From contig NC_014837.1 in assembly GCF_000175935.2 (NCBI RefSeq), forward strand, positions 2,728,001 through 2,792,000: 64,000 nucleotides of DNA, in the 5' to 3' direction. Each line of letters begins with the position of its first letter. The first letter of the stretch is position 1. Shown one piece after another: positions 27,550 to 36,114 of this stretch. Position numbers and translations under genes: made by a program. The DNA is from Pantoea sp. At-9b. Lineage in GTDB: Bacteria; Pseudomonadota; Gammaproteobacteria; Enterobacterales; Enterobacteriaceae. The notes under the pieces are model-generated. The model was not told where the DNA came from, searched no databases, and was given only the letters and a program-made list of their open reading frames with translations.

Positions 27550-28041
27550 TTACTGCTTAACCAGGCGCAGGCCGTTGATATCGGCAACGATGTTGGCATC
27601 CAGCTCGCCATCATTACTTTTCCAGAACTGCCAGAACGCACTGTCATCCCCATCCGGGAAGGGCAGCGCCAGACGCCAGACTTTGCCATCCAACGTCTGA
27701 TATTCGGCCATGATGCCGATGAAGCGCGCTTCCGCCAGGCTCTTGCCACTGAGCGTGTTGCTAAGCTGCCCTGCCCGCAGGAAGAGCTCTTGATTGTTCA
27801 ACAGTGAACTGCCCAGCACCGTGGCTGGCTGGTTTTGCAGCGAATAGAAATCCGCAGACATAAATGCGGCGTCAGAGGTTAATAACATCACTCGAACTTT
27901 GAGCGGCGCACCCGCATTGATCTGCGGATGCGCCTGGAAATGCAGGTTGTAACGCGCCACTGAGGTCTGCCCGCTACTGCATGCGGCCAGTAGCAAGGCG
28001 AACAGCGGCAAACACCACTTTCTCAGGCGACTTAGCAACAT
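27550..28041 (-). CDS. tssJ: TssJ outer-membrane lipoprotein
   Basis: TssJ is the outer-membrane lipoprotein of the membrane complex. I chose the ATG at 28041 (163 residues): GGAGG lies upstream at suitable spacing and the product starts MLLSRLRKWCLPLFALLLAA followed by the lipobox cysteine (LLAAC). The mature part has the family text INAGAPLKVRVMLLTSDAAF, ADFYSLQNQPATVLG and FRQ-like closing strands. It lies between the SH3-like lipoprotein and tssK. Confidence 0.93.
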   Translation of the reverse strand: MLLSRLRKWCLPLFALLLAACSSGQTSVARYNLHFQAHPQINAGAPLKVRVMLLTSDAAFMSADFYSLQNQPATVLGSSLLNNQELFLRAGQLSNTLSGKSLAEARFIGIMAEYQTLDGKVWRLALPFPDGDDSAFWQFWKSNDGELDANIVADINGLRLVKQ

Positions 28042-28067
28042 CACCTGTCCCTCCATGTTCAACGCAC

Positions 28068-28643
28068 TTAGTTGATGATCCAGGTTCCGCTGTTACCGTT
28101 CTGGCAGGCTTTGCTGTCGCCATCAACCGAGACGCAGGTCTTTTTCTTCGCACTACGCACGCGGCGTTTCGGTTGGTCAGCTTTCAGGGTTTGATCGTAC
28201 AGATCGCTTTTCACCAGCGCACGGAACGGCACATAACCGGTGAGCTGGGCTGCGGCTGGCGTGGCTGCGGCTGGCGCATCGGCAGTTTTTTGTCCCTCCG
28301 CCGGGGCGGCTTGCGCCTCCTGCGGCTGTTCGCCGATCGCCAGCCAATTGTTCTCTACCATGCCGAGTACGGTGTAGGTTTCACCGGTTTTCAGCGTGGT
28401 CACCACTTTGCCGCCATAGTCAGGGCGCGTCATAACCGAGGTCGGGTAGAGCGCACGATAGGTATCGTTGATGGGGCTGAACTGCGCAGGCGGAGCGACA
28501 GCATGGCGGTGGACCAACGCCACACCGTCAACAGTGCTGGTTACCAGGGTGTCATCAGTGATTTGCGGTGGCGCTTTACAACCTGCAACAGCAAAGACAA
28601 ACAGCAGGCTTAACGCAATGCGGAGATTCACCATTTTCTTCAT
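28068..28643 (-). CDS. T6SS-linked lipoprotein with SH3-like domain
   Basis: The first gene of the locus. From the ATG at 28643 it gives 191 residues with a lipoprotein signal (MVNLRIALSLLFVFAVAGC). The middle reads like a bacterial SH3 domain (VVTTLKTGETYTVLGMVENN, then WLAIG), interrupted by an Ala/Pro/Gln-rich insert (about 113-140) and completed by LTGYVPFRALVKSDLYD. A basic stretch (PKRRVRSAKKK) and two cysteines close the protein. Such domains often contact cell-wall peptides, so it may position the TssJLM complex at the wall. The role is inferred. It has not been given a tss name here. Confidence 0.75.
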   Translation of the reverse strand: MKKMVNLRIALSLLFVFAVAGCKAPPQITDDTLVTSTVDGVALVHRHAVAPPAQFSPINDTYRALYPTSVMTRPDYGGKVVTTLKTGETYTVLGMVENNWLAIGEQPQEAQAAPAEGQKTADAPAAATPAAAQLTGYVPFRALVKSDLYDQTLKADQPKRRVRSAKKKTCVSVDGDSKACQNGNSGTWIIN

Positions 28644-28655
28644 GTTTAGTTCCAT

Positions 28656-29554
28656 TAATCTCTAAAAAATGGCCATTGGCCGGTTGTTAGCAAAATAAAT
28701 CACTGAATACAGGGCGTACCGATACATTCAGGACCATTTGAAAAATTGACCACAATCTTTACTGGAACCAATAGACCCAATATCAACAGAAAATTGATCA
28801 GTTCCAATTAAGTATTTCAGATGCAATAAAAGGGAGCGCAAGACCAGGAGGGGGCTAGTGAGTCGCAAGCAAAACATTCACCAAAGTGATCAATATTTGC
28901 AACTCAAAGAGGGTAAAGCAGCGTACACAAGATTTACTTATGACATTCCTGGTCTGAAATCCACCCTGCCTAATGAAACCGCTCAATCAGGGTGCAAAAG
29001 TCGTGACGAATATTAATCGCGAGCAACATGGATCGCAATCGATCTAAATCAATGAGTTAAGATCAACCGATAGCATCATAGCTACCGCACGAGCCTGGCA
29101 AAACCCGCTCGTGAGCATAAATCATCATCCATGTGTAAACATCCGGCAAAGGTTTACATAAGCCTGACAAAATATCAACGTGCGGTATTCCTGGAAACAT
29201 TCATAAACAATACTTAACAAATATATTTAATGGAAATTAACCTCGTTTTGCACAGGTGAAATCAGAATCCTCTCAAAAAAACATAAAATTCATAAGAAAA
29301 TTGCCACTAAAGATGAAAAATCATCCATTAAAATTCATAAAATTTCACAAACAAAGTGGCACTGATTGAGGAAGTGTTTACTCAATTTGGGTTAAGTACG
29401 ACAGGTCAGGTTTTTATACTTACAAAACATTACGAAGCGGCTATTTAGTCTGTAAGGTGCAGAATTTCGCCCTGTCTCTTAGACAGAAACGCCCGACATG
29501 AATGTGAAGGGAATGAAATGAATGGATGGTTCAGGCAGGAATGAACGGAAGAAA
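28656..29554. other. AT-rich intergenic region upstream of the T6SS locus
   Basis: About 900 bases without a convincing gene. It is far richer in A/T than both flanks. Two inverted repeats are visible: CACGAGC/GCTCGTG (29088-29094 and 29107-29113) and TGTAAAC/GTTTACA (29134-29140 and 29152-29158). The T6SS promoter and its control sites probably lie here, and H-NS-type silencing is plausible. I could not pick a single promoter with confidence. Confidence 0.6.
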
Positions 29555-29587
29555 GATAAAAAAATGGCGCGATAAATCGCGCCATTA
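29555..29587 (-). terminator. Terminator of metNI built on palindrome family A
   Basis: AATGGCGC (29563-29570) and GCGCCATT (29579-29586) form the stem around GATAAATC. On the minus strand the stem is followed by a run of seven T. It begins 15 bases after the metI stop. It is copy 2 of the palindrome seen at 16702. Confidence 0.8.
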
Positions 29588-29601
29588 CAGGGAAATCGTC
29601 A

Positions 29602-30258
29602 CTAACGGCGTTTATCCACTTTAGCGACCAAACGATCGCCCAGCCATTGAATACCACACACCAGAATGATCAACACCGCGATCACCGCCAGCATCACATT
29701 AGTTTCAAACCGCTGATAGCCATAACGAATCGCGAGGTCGCCTAAGCCTCCGGCACCAATTGCCCCGGCCATCGCGGATGCCCCGACCAGCGCCACCAAT
29801 GTAACAACGAATCCTGCCAGAATGCCCGGTAGCGCTTCCGGCACCAGCACTTCCCAGACGATACGCATCTTACTGGCTCCCATCGCACGCACGGCATCGA
29901 TCAGCCCGCGATCCACCTCACGCAATGACACTTCGGCGACACGGGCAAAATAAGGCGTTGCGGTGATGGAGAGCGGAACAATTGCTGCCCAGGTCCCTAA
30001 CGACGTGCCAACCAGAAAACGGGTAAAGGGGATCAGCGCCACCAGCAGAATAATGAACGGTAAGGATCGAAAACCGTTGATAATGATCCCGAGTAGCCGA
30101 TTCACCAACCGGTGCTCGGCAATGCCACCAGGGCTGGTCACCACCAAAATCAACCCCAATGGCAGTCCGGCAATCAGTGAAAACAAGCCTGATACCAGCG
30201 TCATCAACAAGGTTTCGCCAATGGCGTTAAGCATTAAATCAATCATTACCGGTGACAT
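29602..30258 (-). CDS. metI: MetI-like ABC transporter permease
   Basis: The permease of a D/L-methionine-type uptake transporter. I start it at the ATG at 30258 (MSPVMIDLMLNAIGETLLM, 218 residues), which lines up with the MetI N-terminus; it overlaps metN by 20 bases. Family text: NGFRSLPFIILLVALIPFTR, GTSLGTWAAIVPL, and the EAA loop LIDAVRAMGASKMRIVWEVL, PEALPGIL. Five hydrophobic segments are visible. No metQ substrate-binding gene follows; a terminator does. Confidence 0.9.
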   Translation of the reverse strand: MSPVMIDLMLNAIGETLLMTLVSGLFSLIAGLPLGLILVVTSPGGIAEHRLVNRLLGIIINGFRSLPFIILLVALIPFTRFLVGTSLGTWAAIVPLSITATPYFARVAEVSLREVDRGLIDAVRAMGASKMRIVWEVLVPEALPGILAGFVVTLVALVGASAMAGAIGAGGLGDLAIRYGYQRFETNVMLAVIAVLIILVCGIQWLGDRLVAKVDKRR

Positions 30259-31339
30259 AGCCAATTAACTCCACTTGCGCCTGCTGCAATTGCAGCCAGC
30301 TGATGACGGGTTGCTGCTGTGCCTGCGGCAGCGCAATAAAGAAGCGCACTACGGCGTAGTGCTGAATATGGTCGACCCCACCCTGCAACAAGCGGAACGC
30401 GCCCGGCCAGTGCGTTGCCAGCCGCGTCAGCAAATCCCCCTGGGCGTCCTCACCGGCAAAATTGACACGATAAATCGCTTCATCGGCGGGCTGTTGCTGG
30501 AGACGCGCCACCAGATTTTCCGGCAGCTGTGGCAACAGACCGCGCAGCAAGGTTTGTGTCAGCGGGGTTTGCGGATGGGCGAACACCTGCCACACCGGCC
30601 CGCTTTCAATGATTTCACCGGCATCGATCACCGCCACCCGATGGGCGACGGATTTGATCACCTCCATTTCATGGGTGATCAACAGAATGGTAATGCCGAG
30701 CTGTTGATTGAGCGATTTCAGTAGCGCCAGAATGGATCGGGTGGTTTCAGGATCAAGCGCCGATGTCGCCTCGTCACACAGCAGCAATGCCGGCTCCGCT
30801 GCCAGTGCACGGGCAATGCCCACTCGTTGTTTTTGCCCGCCCGACAATGCCGCTGGGTAGTGATCTGCTTTGTCCGACAGCCCCACCAGTTGCAATAGCT
30901 CGGCAACACGTTGCTGGCGTTGCGCTTTAGCCACGCCGGCAATTTTCAGTGGCAAAGCCACGTTTTGCGCCACGGTTTTCGCTGACAGCAAATTGAAGTG
31001 CTGAAACACCATGCCAACCCGACTGCGCACCGCTTGCAGGTTTTTTTCCGATAAGCCGTTGATGGCGCGCCCTTCAATTTCAATCACTCCTTCGTCCGGC
31101 TGTTCCAGGCCGTTAAGACAACGAATCAGCGTGGATTTTCCGGCACCGCTGCGGCCAATAATGCCGAGGATTTCACCCTGATTGACGGACAGAGAGACCT
31201 TACGCAGCGCATGAGTTGCACCAAACGTCCGCGAAAGATCGCTTACGTTAACCACCAGCGGTGAACGGTGCACAATGTCTGCCGCATCACTGACCGCACG
31301 GCGCGATAATGAAATGTCATCGGGAAAGAGTAGTGTCAT
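30239..31339 (-). CDS. metN: MetN-like ABC transporter ATPase
   Basis: The energizing ATPase for MetI. The ATG at 31339 has AGGA six bases upstream and gives 366 residues, with an N-terminal extension of about 30 residues before LVVNVSDLSRTFG. Walker A is GRSGAGKST, the signature motif LSGGQKQRVGIARAL, Walker B LLLCDEATSALD, and the switch ITHEM. A C-terminal NIL (ACT-like) regulatory domain (about 285-360) follows, as in MetN. No MetJ-type box (AGACGTCT) is visible upstream, and the divergent TetR gene is a possible regulator, so the substrate may not be methionine. Confidence 0.9.
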   Translation of the reverse strand: MTLLFPDDISLSRRAVSDAADIVHRSPLVVNVSDLSRTFGATHALRKVSLSVNQGEILGIIGRSGAGKSTLIRCLNGLEQPDEGVIEIEGRAINGLSEKNLQAVRSRVGMVFQHFNLLSAKTVAQNVALPLKIAGVAKAQRQQRVAELLQLVGLSDKADHYPAALSGGQKQRVGIARALAAEPALLLCDEATSALDPETTRSILALLKSLNQQLGITILLITHEMEVIKSVAHRVAVIDAGEIIESGPVWQVFAHPQTPLTQTLLRGLLPQLPENLVARLQQQPADEAIYRVNFAGEDAQGDLLTRLATHWPGAFRLLQGGVDHIQHYAVVRFFIALPQAQQQPVISWLQLQQAQVELIGYVTGND

Positions 31340-31532
31340 AGCGAATCCTGCATCGGGCACGTATGGCCCGGCTCACAGGCCGGGAATCAGCGCAGTATAC
31401 GCAGCACCTTATTATCGCTTAATCTCGATTTCAGAATTGTTATTCACAAAAAGCATATAAAGCGCACAGCGCTGCATTATCACGCGTCATGCTGTGCTAA
31501 CATCTTCCTTTTGCACCTTGTTATTGAGCACT

Positions 31533-32171
31533 ATGTCAGAAACGACCAAACGTAAAAATGACCCTGAAGGGCTAAAAAAACGCATCCTCGCTGGCGCACT
31601 GAAGACCTTTGCCGAATTCGGTATGCAGGGCGCGCGGCTGGAGCAAATCGCCGAGCATGCTCAGACCACCAAACGTATGGTGGTGTATCACTTCGTTAAT
31701 AAAGAGAAGTTGTATATCGAAGTGCTGGAGCAGGTTTATCAGGCGATTCGTCAACATGAAACCGGGTTGAACCTCGCAGCAATGGCCCCGGAAGAAGCAA
31801 TGATCAAACTGGTCGAGGCCAGCTTCGATTACCACGTTTCGCACCCGGATTTTATGCGGCTGGTTTGTACCGAAAACTTGCTGCGCGGGCGCTATATCAC
31901 CCAGTCGGAACGCATCAAGGCGCTGAATAAAAGTGCCCTCGACCTGCTGGAGGATATTTTGTCACGCGGACAACAGCAGGGCGTGTTTATTACCGACATC
32001 AATACCATCGATGTGCACCGCTTAATCAGCAGTATCTGTGTCCATCATGTGTCCAACCGCTATACCTTTAATGCGCTGTTTAGCCCGGATAACACCGAAG
32101 AGGAGAGTATTCGCCGTAATCGCCAACTGGCTGTTACCGCCACACTCCGCTACATCCGCAAAGCGCCCTAG
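31533..32171 (+). CDS. TetR-family transcriptional regulator
   Basis: The ATG at 31533 gives 212 residues. The N-terminal helix-turn-helix domain (about 10-60) is typical: KRILAGALKTFAEFGMQGAR, LEQIAEHAQTTKRMVVYHF, KEKLYIEVLEQVY. The C-terminal ligand domain (about 75-205) resembles those of regulators of nucleobase or aromatic catabolism, but the ligand cannot be told. It is divergent from metNI and upstream of the oxidase and GT8 genes, so either set could be its target. Confidence 0.9.
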   Translation: MSETTKRKNDPEGLKKRILAGALKTFAEFGMQGARLEQIAEHAQTTKRMVVYHFVNKEKLYIEVLEQVYQAIRQHETGLNLAAMAPEEAMIKLVEASFDYHVSHPDFMRLVCTENLLRGRYITQSERIKALNKSALDLLEDILSRGQQQGVFITDINTIDVHRLISSICVHHVSNRYTFNALFSPDNTEEESIRRNRQLAVTATLRYIRKAP

Positions 32172-32237
32172 TCTGCGGCTACGCTGTGATGGTCTACGCT
32201 TTAGTGAGGCAATGGGACCATCACAGACCTCAGACTA
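32169..32237. repeat. Two-tier inverted repeat after the TetR gene
   Basis: Outer arms TAGTCTG/CAGACTA (32169-32175 and 32231-32237) enclose inner arms TGTGATGGTC/GACCATCACA (32185-32194 and 32216-32225). It starts at the TetR stop codon and ends 12 bases before the next gene, in its leader. Confidence 0.75.
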
Positions 32238-32249
32238 AGGAACGCCGTA

Positions 32250-33629
32250 GTGAAAGACGCCCACCTTTATCCGTTACGTCACACCGCCAATATCGATAAC
32301 GAAAGCCGCCTGTGGAACTGGGCACAAAACAGCATCGTCGGCCTGCGTACCCAGTTACATCGACCCACCCATGAAGCTGAATTACAACAGATCCTGCGCC
32401 AGTCTGGCGGCAAAGTGCGCGTGCTCGGCAGCCGCCTGTCACCCGGCAGAATGCTGAATGTCGGTGCGGAGGATTTGCTGTTGGATCTCAGTGCCATGCA
32501 GGGGGTACTCGCTGTCGATGAAGGGAGCGTAACCTTTGCAGCCGGCACGCCACTGGCGCAGATCTATGCCACCCTGACCGGGATGGATCGCATGCTGGCC
32601 TCCTCACCTGGCGTGATTGCGGTACAAACGCTGGCAGGTGCGATGTCGACCGGCACCCACGGCCAGGGTCTGGATCAAAGTTCACTGGCAGACGAAGCGC
32701 TACGCATCCGCATGGTGCTGGCAGATGGCAGCCTGCGTGAGTTTACCCGTGATGATGCCGATTTTCCCGCCGCGCAGGTGGGGCTGGGCGCATTAGGCAT
32801 TATTACCGCCGTTACGTTACGCACCCGCCCTTTTCGCCTGTTTACCTGCCACAAATATGCCGTTCCGGCTGATAATCTCGGGCAGGATTTGCTGGCGTGG
32901 AATCAACAATATGAACTGAGCAAAGCCTGGTGGTTCGTTGACGACAATCTGCTGCATGTGTGGAATGCCGAAGAGGCTAACGTAGACGATCAACAACGTT
33001 ATTACGCCAACCAGCGTGAAGTGATTGAGCATGGCGACGAGACCGACAGCAGCCTGAATGAAACCATCGAACAGACACTGGCGCAGATGCATCGGGATAC
33101 GCAGATCCACGGCAAAGGCGGCAAACAATTCCGCACCGTGACGCGTTTTCGCGACTTCACCGACATCAGCGGCGATATTTATCAGTTATTTTGCCGCGGC
33201 ATCGCGGTGCCGCAGATCAATGTGGAGATTGGTGTTCCGCTGGCACGTACCCCGCATATCATCGACAAAATAAAGAGCTGGTACGCGGCCAATCATCCGC
33301 ATATGCATTATCCGATCATTTTGCGCTGTACCGGGCCATCGTCGGCGTGGCTCAGCCCGGCCTCGCAACAGGCCACCTGCTTTTTTGGTTTCGTGGTGTA
33401 TTACGCCGATGACGGCTCATTGTCGCAGGAAGGGCTGCATTTTCTCACCGAAGTGGAAAAACTGCTCGCTGCCGAGGGCGGTCGCCCGCATTGGGGGAAA
33501 TATTACGATGCACAACGTTATCACTGGCGTGCTATCTACCCACAGTGGGAGGCGTTTCGTGCCGTGCGCCAGCAGCTCGATCCCCAACACCGTTTCAGCA
33601 ATGACTACGTTACCGCCCTTTTCGATTAA
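32250..33629 (+). CDS. FAD-linked sugar-lactone oxidase (D-arabinono-1,4-lactone oxidase-like)
   Basis: A 459-residue flavoprotein of the VAO/PCMH family, starting at a GTG with AAGGA eight bases upstream. The FAD-binding half (about 30-200) has VRVLGSRLSPGRMLNVG, the FAD loop GAMSTGTHGQG and VGLGALGIITAVTLRTRP. The C-terminal half is the ALO domain, ending HWGKYYDAQRYHWRAIYPQW. Yeast ALO and plant gulonolactone oxidases make ascorbate-like acids this way; the bacterial substrate is not deducible. It is followed 18 bases later by the GT8 gene, suggesting an operon. Confidence 0.85.
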   Translation: MKDAHLYPLRHTANIDNESRLWNWAQNSIVGLRTQLHRPTHEAELQQILRQSGGKVRVLGSRLSPGRMLNVGAEDLLLDLSAMQGVLAVDEGSVTFAAGTPLAQIYATLTGMDRMLASSPGVIAVQTLAGAMSTGTHGQGLDQSSLADEALRIRMVLADGSLREFTRDDADFPAAQVGLGALGIITAVTLRTRPFRLFTCHKYAVPADNLGQDLLAWNQQYELSKAWWFVDDNLLHVWNAEEANVDDQQRYYANQREVIEHGDETDSSLNETIEQTLAQMHRDTQIHGKGGKQFRTVTRFRDFTDISGDIYQLFCRGIAVPQINVEIGVPLARTPHIIDKIKSWYAANHPHMHYPIILRCTGPSSAWLSPASQQATCFFGFVVYYADDGSLSQEGLHFLTEVEKLLAAEGGRPHWGKYYDAQRYHWRAIYPQWEAFRAVRQQLDPQHRFSNDYVTALFD

Positions 33630-33647
33630 GCCTGACGAGAGGAAAGT

Positions 33648-34484
33648 ATGTTTGCCTGGGTCACTTTATTAACACAACCCGATTACCTGGTCGGGGTAAA
33701 AACCCTGCATCGCTCACTGAAGAAAAGCGGCAGTCGCTGGCCGCTGGTGGTGATGGTCACTGACGCGATTAATCAGAGCACGCGCGAAGCCTTGCAGGCC
33801 GACGGCTGCGTCATCCACCCAGTGGTTCCCTTGATGCCACGTAACGATCTGGCACAGCACTATGCCTCGGCGCAGTTTGGCGAGGTATGGAGCAAGCTGC
33901 GTGTCTGGGAATTAACCGGTTGTGAGCGCGTGGTGTTTCTCGATGCGGATATGCTGGTACTGCGCAATATGGATGAACTCTTCACCCTCGATTTGGGTGA
34001 TTATGCCCTCGCCGCCTGCCATGCCTGCCGCTGTAATCCGAATCAGATTGCCAGCTATCCCGCCAGTTGGCAGCCAGAGCATTGCCACTACACCTGGCAG
34101 GAACGCCAACAACCCGCCCCGGCTAATCTGGACCTGTATCTCAATGGCGGTTTTTTAGTGCTCAAGCCCGACGAGGCGGTATTCCGCCAGTTGCAGGAGA
34201 AAGTTACGGCGATTGACGATCTGCGCCGTTATCCGTTTTCCGAACAGGATTTGCTGAATGAAGTGTTTGCCGGGCGCTGGTTACCCTTGCCTTACATCTA
34301 CAATGCCTTGAAAACCTTGCCCTTTCAGCATCCACAGATGTGGCACGCCGATGAGGTGAAGAATCTGCATTATATTCTGGCGAAACCGTGGAAACGGGAT
34401 CTGTGTCAACCGGAGATGGAGCGCGACCGCTATTACGCGCTGGATAAGTTGTGGTGGCAGATGGCTTCGTCGCGGCGCGATTAA
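33648..34484 (+). CDS. GT8-family glycosyltransferase (glycogenin/galactinol synthase-like)
   Basis: A 278-residue GT-A fold enzyme of family GT8, cytoplasmic, with no membrane segment. Key text: FAWVTLLTQPDYLVGVKTLH at the N-terminus, VWSKLRVWELTGCERVVFLD, the metal-binding DAD (FLDADMLVLRNMDELF), LYLNGGFLVLKP, and SEQDLLNEVFAG. This matches glycogenin and galactinol synthase-like transferases using a UDP-sugar; the acceptor is unknown. Coupling to a sugar-lactone oxidase suggests sugar-derivative metabolism. Confidence 0.88.
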   Translation: MFAWVTLLTQPDYLVGVKTLHRSLKKSGSRWPLVVMVTDAINQSTREALQADGCVIHPVVPLMPRNDLAQHYASAQFGEVWSKLRVWELTGCERVVFLDADMLVLRNMDELFTLDLGDYALAACHACRCNPNQIASYPASWQPEHCHYTWQERQQPAPANLDLYLNGGFLVLKPDEAVFRQLQEKVTAIDDLRRYPFSEQDLLNEVFAGRWLPLPYIYNALKTLPFQHPQMWHADEVKNLHYILAKPWKRDLCQPEMERDRYYALDKLWWQMASSRRD

Positions 34485-34499
34485 TCGCACCGCGACGAA
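34466..34499. repeat. Intergenic palindrome, family A copy 3 (variant)
   Basis: Arms TTCGTCGCGG (34466-34475) and CCGCGACGAA (34490-34499) surround CGATTAATCG. It overlaps the last codons and stop of the GT8 gene and lies between two convergent genes. The inner core is close to that of the other copies while the outer arms differ. Confidence 0.7.
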
Positions 34500-34509
34500 A
34501 CGCAGAATA

Positions 34510-35631
34510 TTACACCGTCATCCAGCGGCGTTCTGCGGCAGACACTGCTACCGCTTCCAGCACCTTCTGCACCTGTAATCCTTCGGCAAAGTCCGGCCAC
34601 ATGCGATCGCCAGCGGCGATGCCGTTAATCAAATCGCGAATCTCAACGGTTTTCTGATCGTTAAAGCCAATGCCATGTCCGGCAGAAACGCAGAAGTTGG
34701 CATAATCCGGGTGCGCCGGGCCGGTGAGGATGGTTTTAAAGCCCTGACGTCCGGCCGGATCATCGTGGATGTACAGTTCCAGCTCCGCCATTCGCTCCTG
34801 GGTATAGCGCAACGTCCCTTTGGTGCCCGTTACCACATAGGTCAGCCCCATTTTACTGCCGCAGGCGATACGTGAGGTTTCAAATACGCCGTGCGCACCA
34901 TTTTTGAAACGCAGCAGCGCGCTGGCCTGATCTTCGTTTTCTACCGGCAACAGACGGCTGGGATCTTTCGGGTCCGGGCGCTGTTTAATCACCGTCATCA
35001 TATCCCCGCTGACTTCTTCGATATCGCCCACCAGATAGTGCGCCATATTAACGATATGCGCCGCGAGATCGCCAAGTGCACCCAGCCCTGCCAGCGCTTT
35101 CTGGCAGTGCCAGTCCAGTGGCGTGGTCGCTTTGGCCAGATAATCTTCGTTGTGCGTGCCGTAGAAATGCACCACCTCACCGATTTCGCCACGGGCGATA
35201 ATTTCGTGTGCCAGCTGGCTGGTGGGGTTTTTCATATAGTTGAAGCCCACCAGCGTTTTGACCCCGGCCTGCTGTGCAGCCTGGACCATCTCTTCTGCGT
35301 CGGCGACAGAGAGCGACAGCGGCTTTTCGGAATAGACATGCTTACCATTGCGAATGGCTTCCAGCGCCATCTCCTTGTGCAGGAAGTTTGGGGCACAGAT
35401 ATCCACCACATCGATGTTGGGATCGCGGACCAACTCACGCCAGTCGCCAGTTGAACGCGCGAAACCAAACGTTGCCGCCTGTTTGGCAGCCAGCTCCGGG
35501 TTAACCTCCGCCAGCATCTCACGCACGATTTCCCCTTTCAGGGCAAACACCGTGGGTGCCTGCGCATAGGCGATAGCATGACAACGACCGATGTAACCAC
35601 TGCCAATCATTCCGATTCTGACTTTGTTCAT
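34510..35631 (-). CDS. Gfo/Idh/MocA-family oxidoreductase
   Basis: An NAD(P)-dependent sugar or inositol dehydrogenase, 373 residues from the ATG at 35631 (MNKVRIGMIGSGYIGRCHAI); a longer frame upstream has no ribosome site. The Rossmann motif is GSGYIG, the conserved lysine lies in YSEKPLSLS, and the catalytic region has GALGDLAAHIVNMAHYLVGD with the aspartate and histidine of the family. Similar proteins act on myo- or scyllo-inositol or on hexose derivatives; the substrate cannot be named. It is a single-gene unit converging on the GT8 gene. Confidence 0.9.
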   Translation of the reverse strand: MNKVRIGMIGSGYIGRCHAIAYAQAPTVFALKGEIVREMLAEVNPELAAKQAATFGFARSTGDWRELVRDPNIDVVDICAPNFLHKEMALEAIRNGKHVYSEKPLSLSVADAEEMVQAAQQAGVKTLVGFNYMKNPTSQLAHEIIARGEIGEVVHFYGTHNEDYLAKATTPLDWHCQKALAGLGALGDLAAHIVNMAHYLVGDIEEVSGDMMTVIKQRPDPKDPSRLLPVENEDQASALLRFKNGAHGVFETSRIACGSKMGLTYVVTGTKGTLRYTQERMAELELYIHDDPAGRQGFKTILTGPAHPDYANFCVSAGHGIGFNDQKTVEIRDLINGIAAGDRMWPDFAEGLQVQKVLEAVAVSAAERRWMTV

Positions 35632-35927
35632 ACTGCACATCCTGGGTTCACAGAAGAAGTGATACGGAATATAAATTTCACCCTGTGCAGCCACAACGGC
35701 CAAATGAAATATCTGTGATCATGCCTGCGATGAATCTGACAAAACCGACAAATCAGAATGTAATATTTCATATAGTTAGTGATGAGCATCACAATTCATC
35801 CAGCCATTTTTCTTCTTTCTGGATTTTGTATTCCATTTCGCTGACTGACCATGATCGGGATTTTTCTCTGCCAGCCTAAGAGGATGCTGCTTTATTCAGC
35901 AGTCAGAACAATTTGTGCAAAAGGGCT

Positions 35928-35956
35928 TTGACAAGGCGCAGCCCGCTCGTTACTAT
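35928..35956 (+). promoter_or_regulatory. Sigma-70 promoter of tRNA-Asn
   Basis: TTGACA (35928-35933) and TACTAT (35951-35956) are separated by 17 bases, a near-ideal promoter. The following bases GCGCCCC form the GC-rich discriminator usual for stable RNA genes. The rest of 35632-35927 shows no gene. Confidence 0.85.
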
Positions 35957-35974
35957 GCGCCCCGTTCAAACGAT

Positions 35975-36050
35975 TCCTCTGTAGTTCAGTCGGTAGAACG
36001 GCGGACTGTTAATCCGTATGTCACTGGTTCGAGTCCAGTCAGAGGAGCCA
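35975..36050 (+). tRNA. tRNA-Asn (anticodon GTT)
   Basis: The 76-base gene begins TCCTCTGTAGTTCAGTCGGT and ends with encoded CCA. The anticodon GTT is at 36008-36010 (tRNA positions 34-36), the T arm reads GGTTCGAGTCC, and the acceptor stem TCCTCTG pairs with CAGAGGA. tRNA-Asn genes are frequent integration sites, and the low-GC giant gene starts just beyond it. Confidence 0.98.
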
Positions 36051-36063
36051 AATTCGAAGAAAG

Positions 36064-36091
36064 AGCAGCCTGCAAAGGCTGCTTTTTTTTT
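36064..36091 (+). terminator. Terminator of tRNA-Asn
   Basis: AGCAGCC (36064-36070) and GGCTGCT (36077-36083) form a 7-bp stem with loop TGCAAA, followed by a run of T up to 36091. Confidence 0.92.
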
Positions 36092-36114
36092 GCCTGTCGC
36101 GGTACCGTTCCTCC

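Noticed and set aside
28660..28690. Small GGCC palindrome followed by T run upstream of the first T6SS gene
   Set aside because: The stem is only four base pairs, too weak to call a terminator or attenuator.
29357..29371. Sigma-54-like TGGCAC element upstream of the T6SS
   Set aside because: The downstream GC expected ten bases after GG is not present, and it points away from the T6SS operon.
29445..29657. 70-codon minus-strand ORF overlapping the end of metI
   Set aside because: It crosses the metNI terminator and overlaps a firmly assigned gene; no family text.
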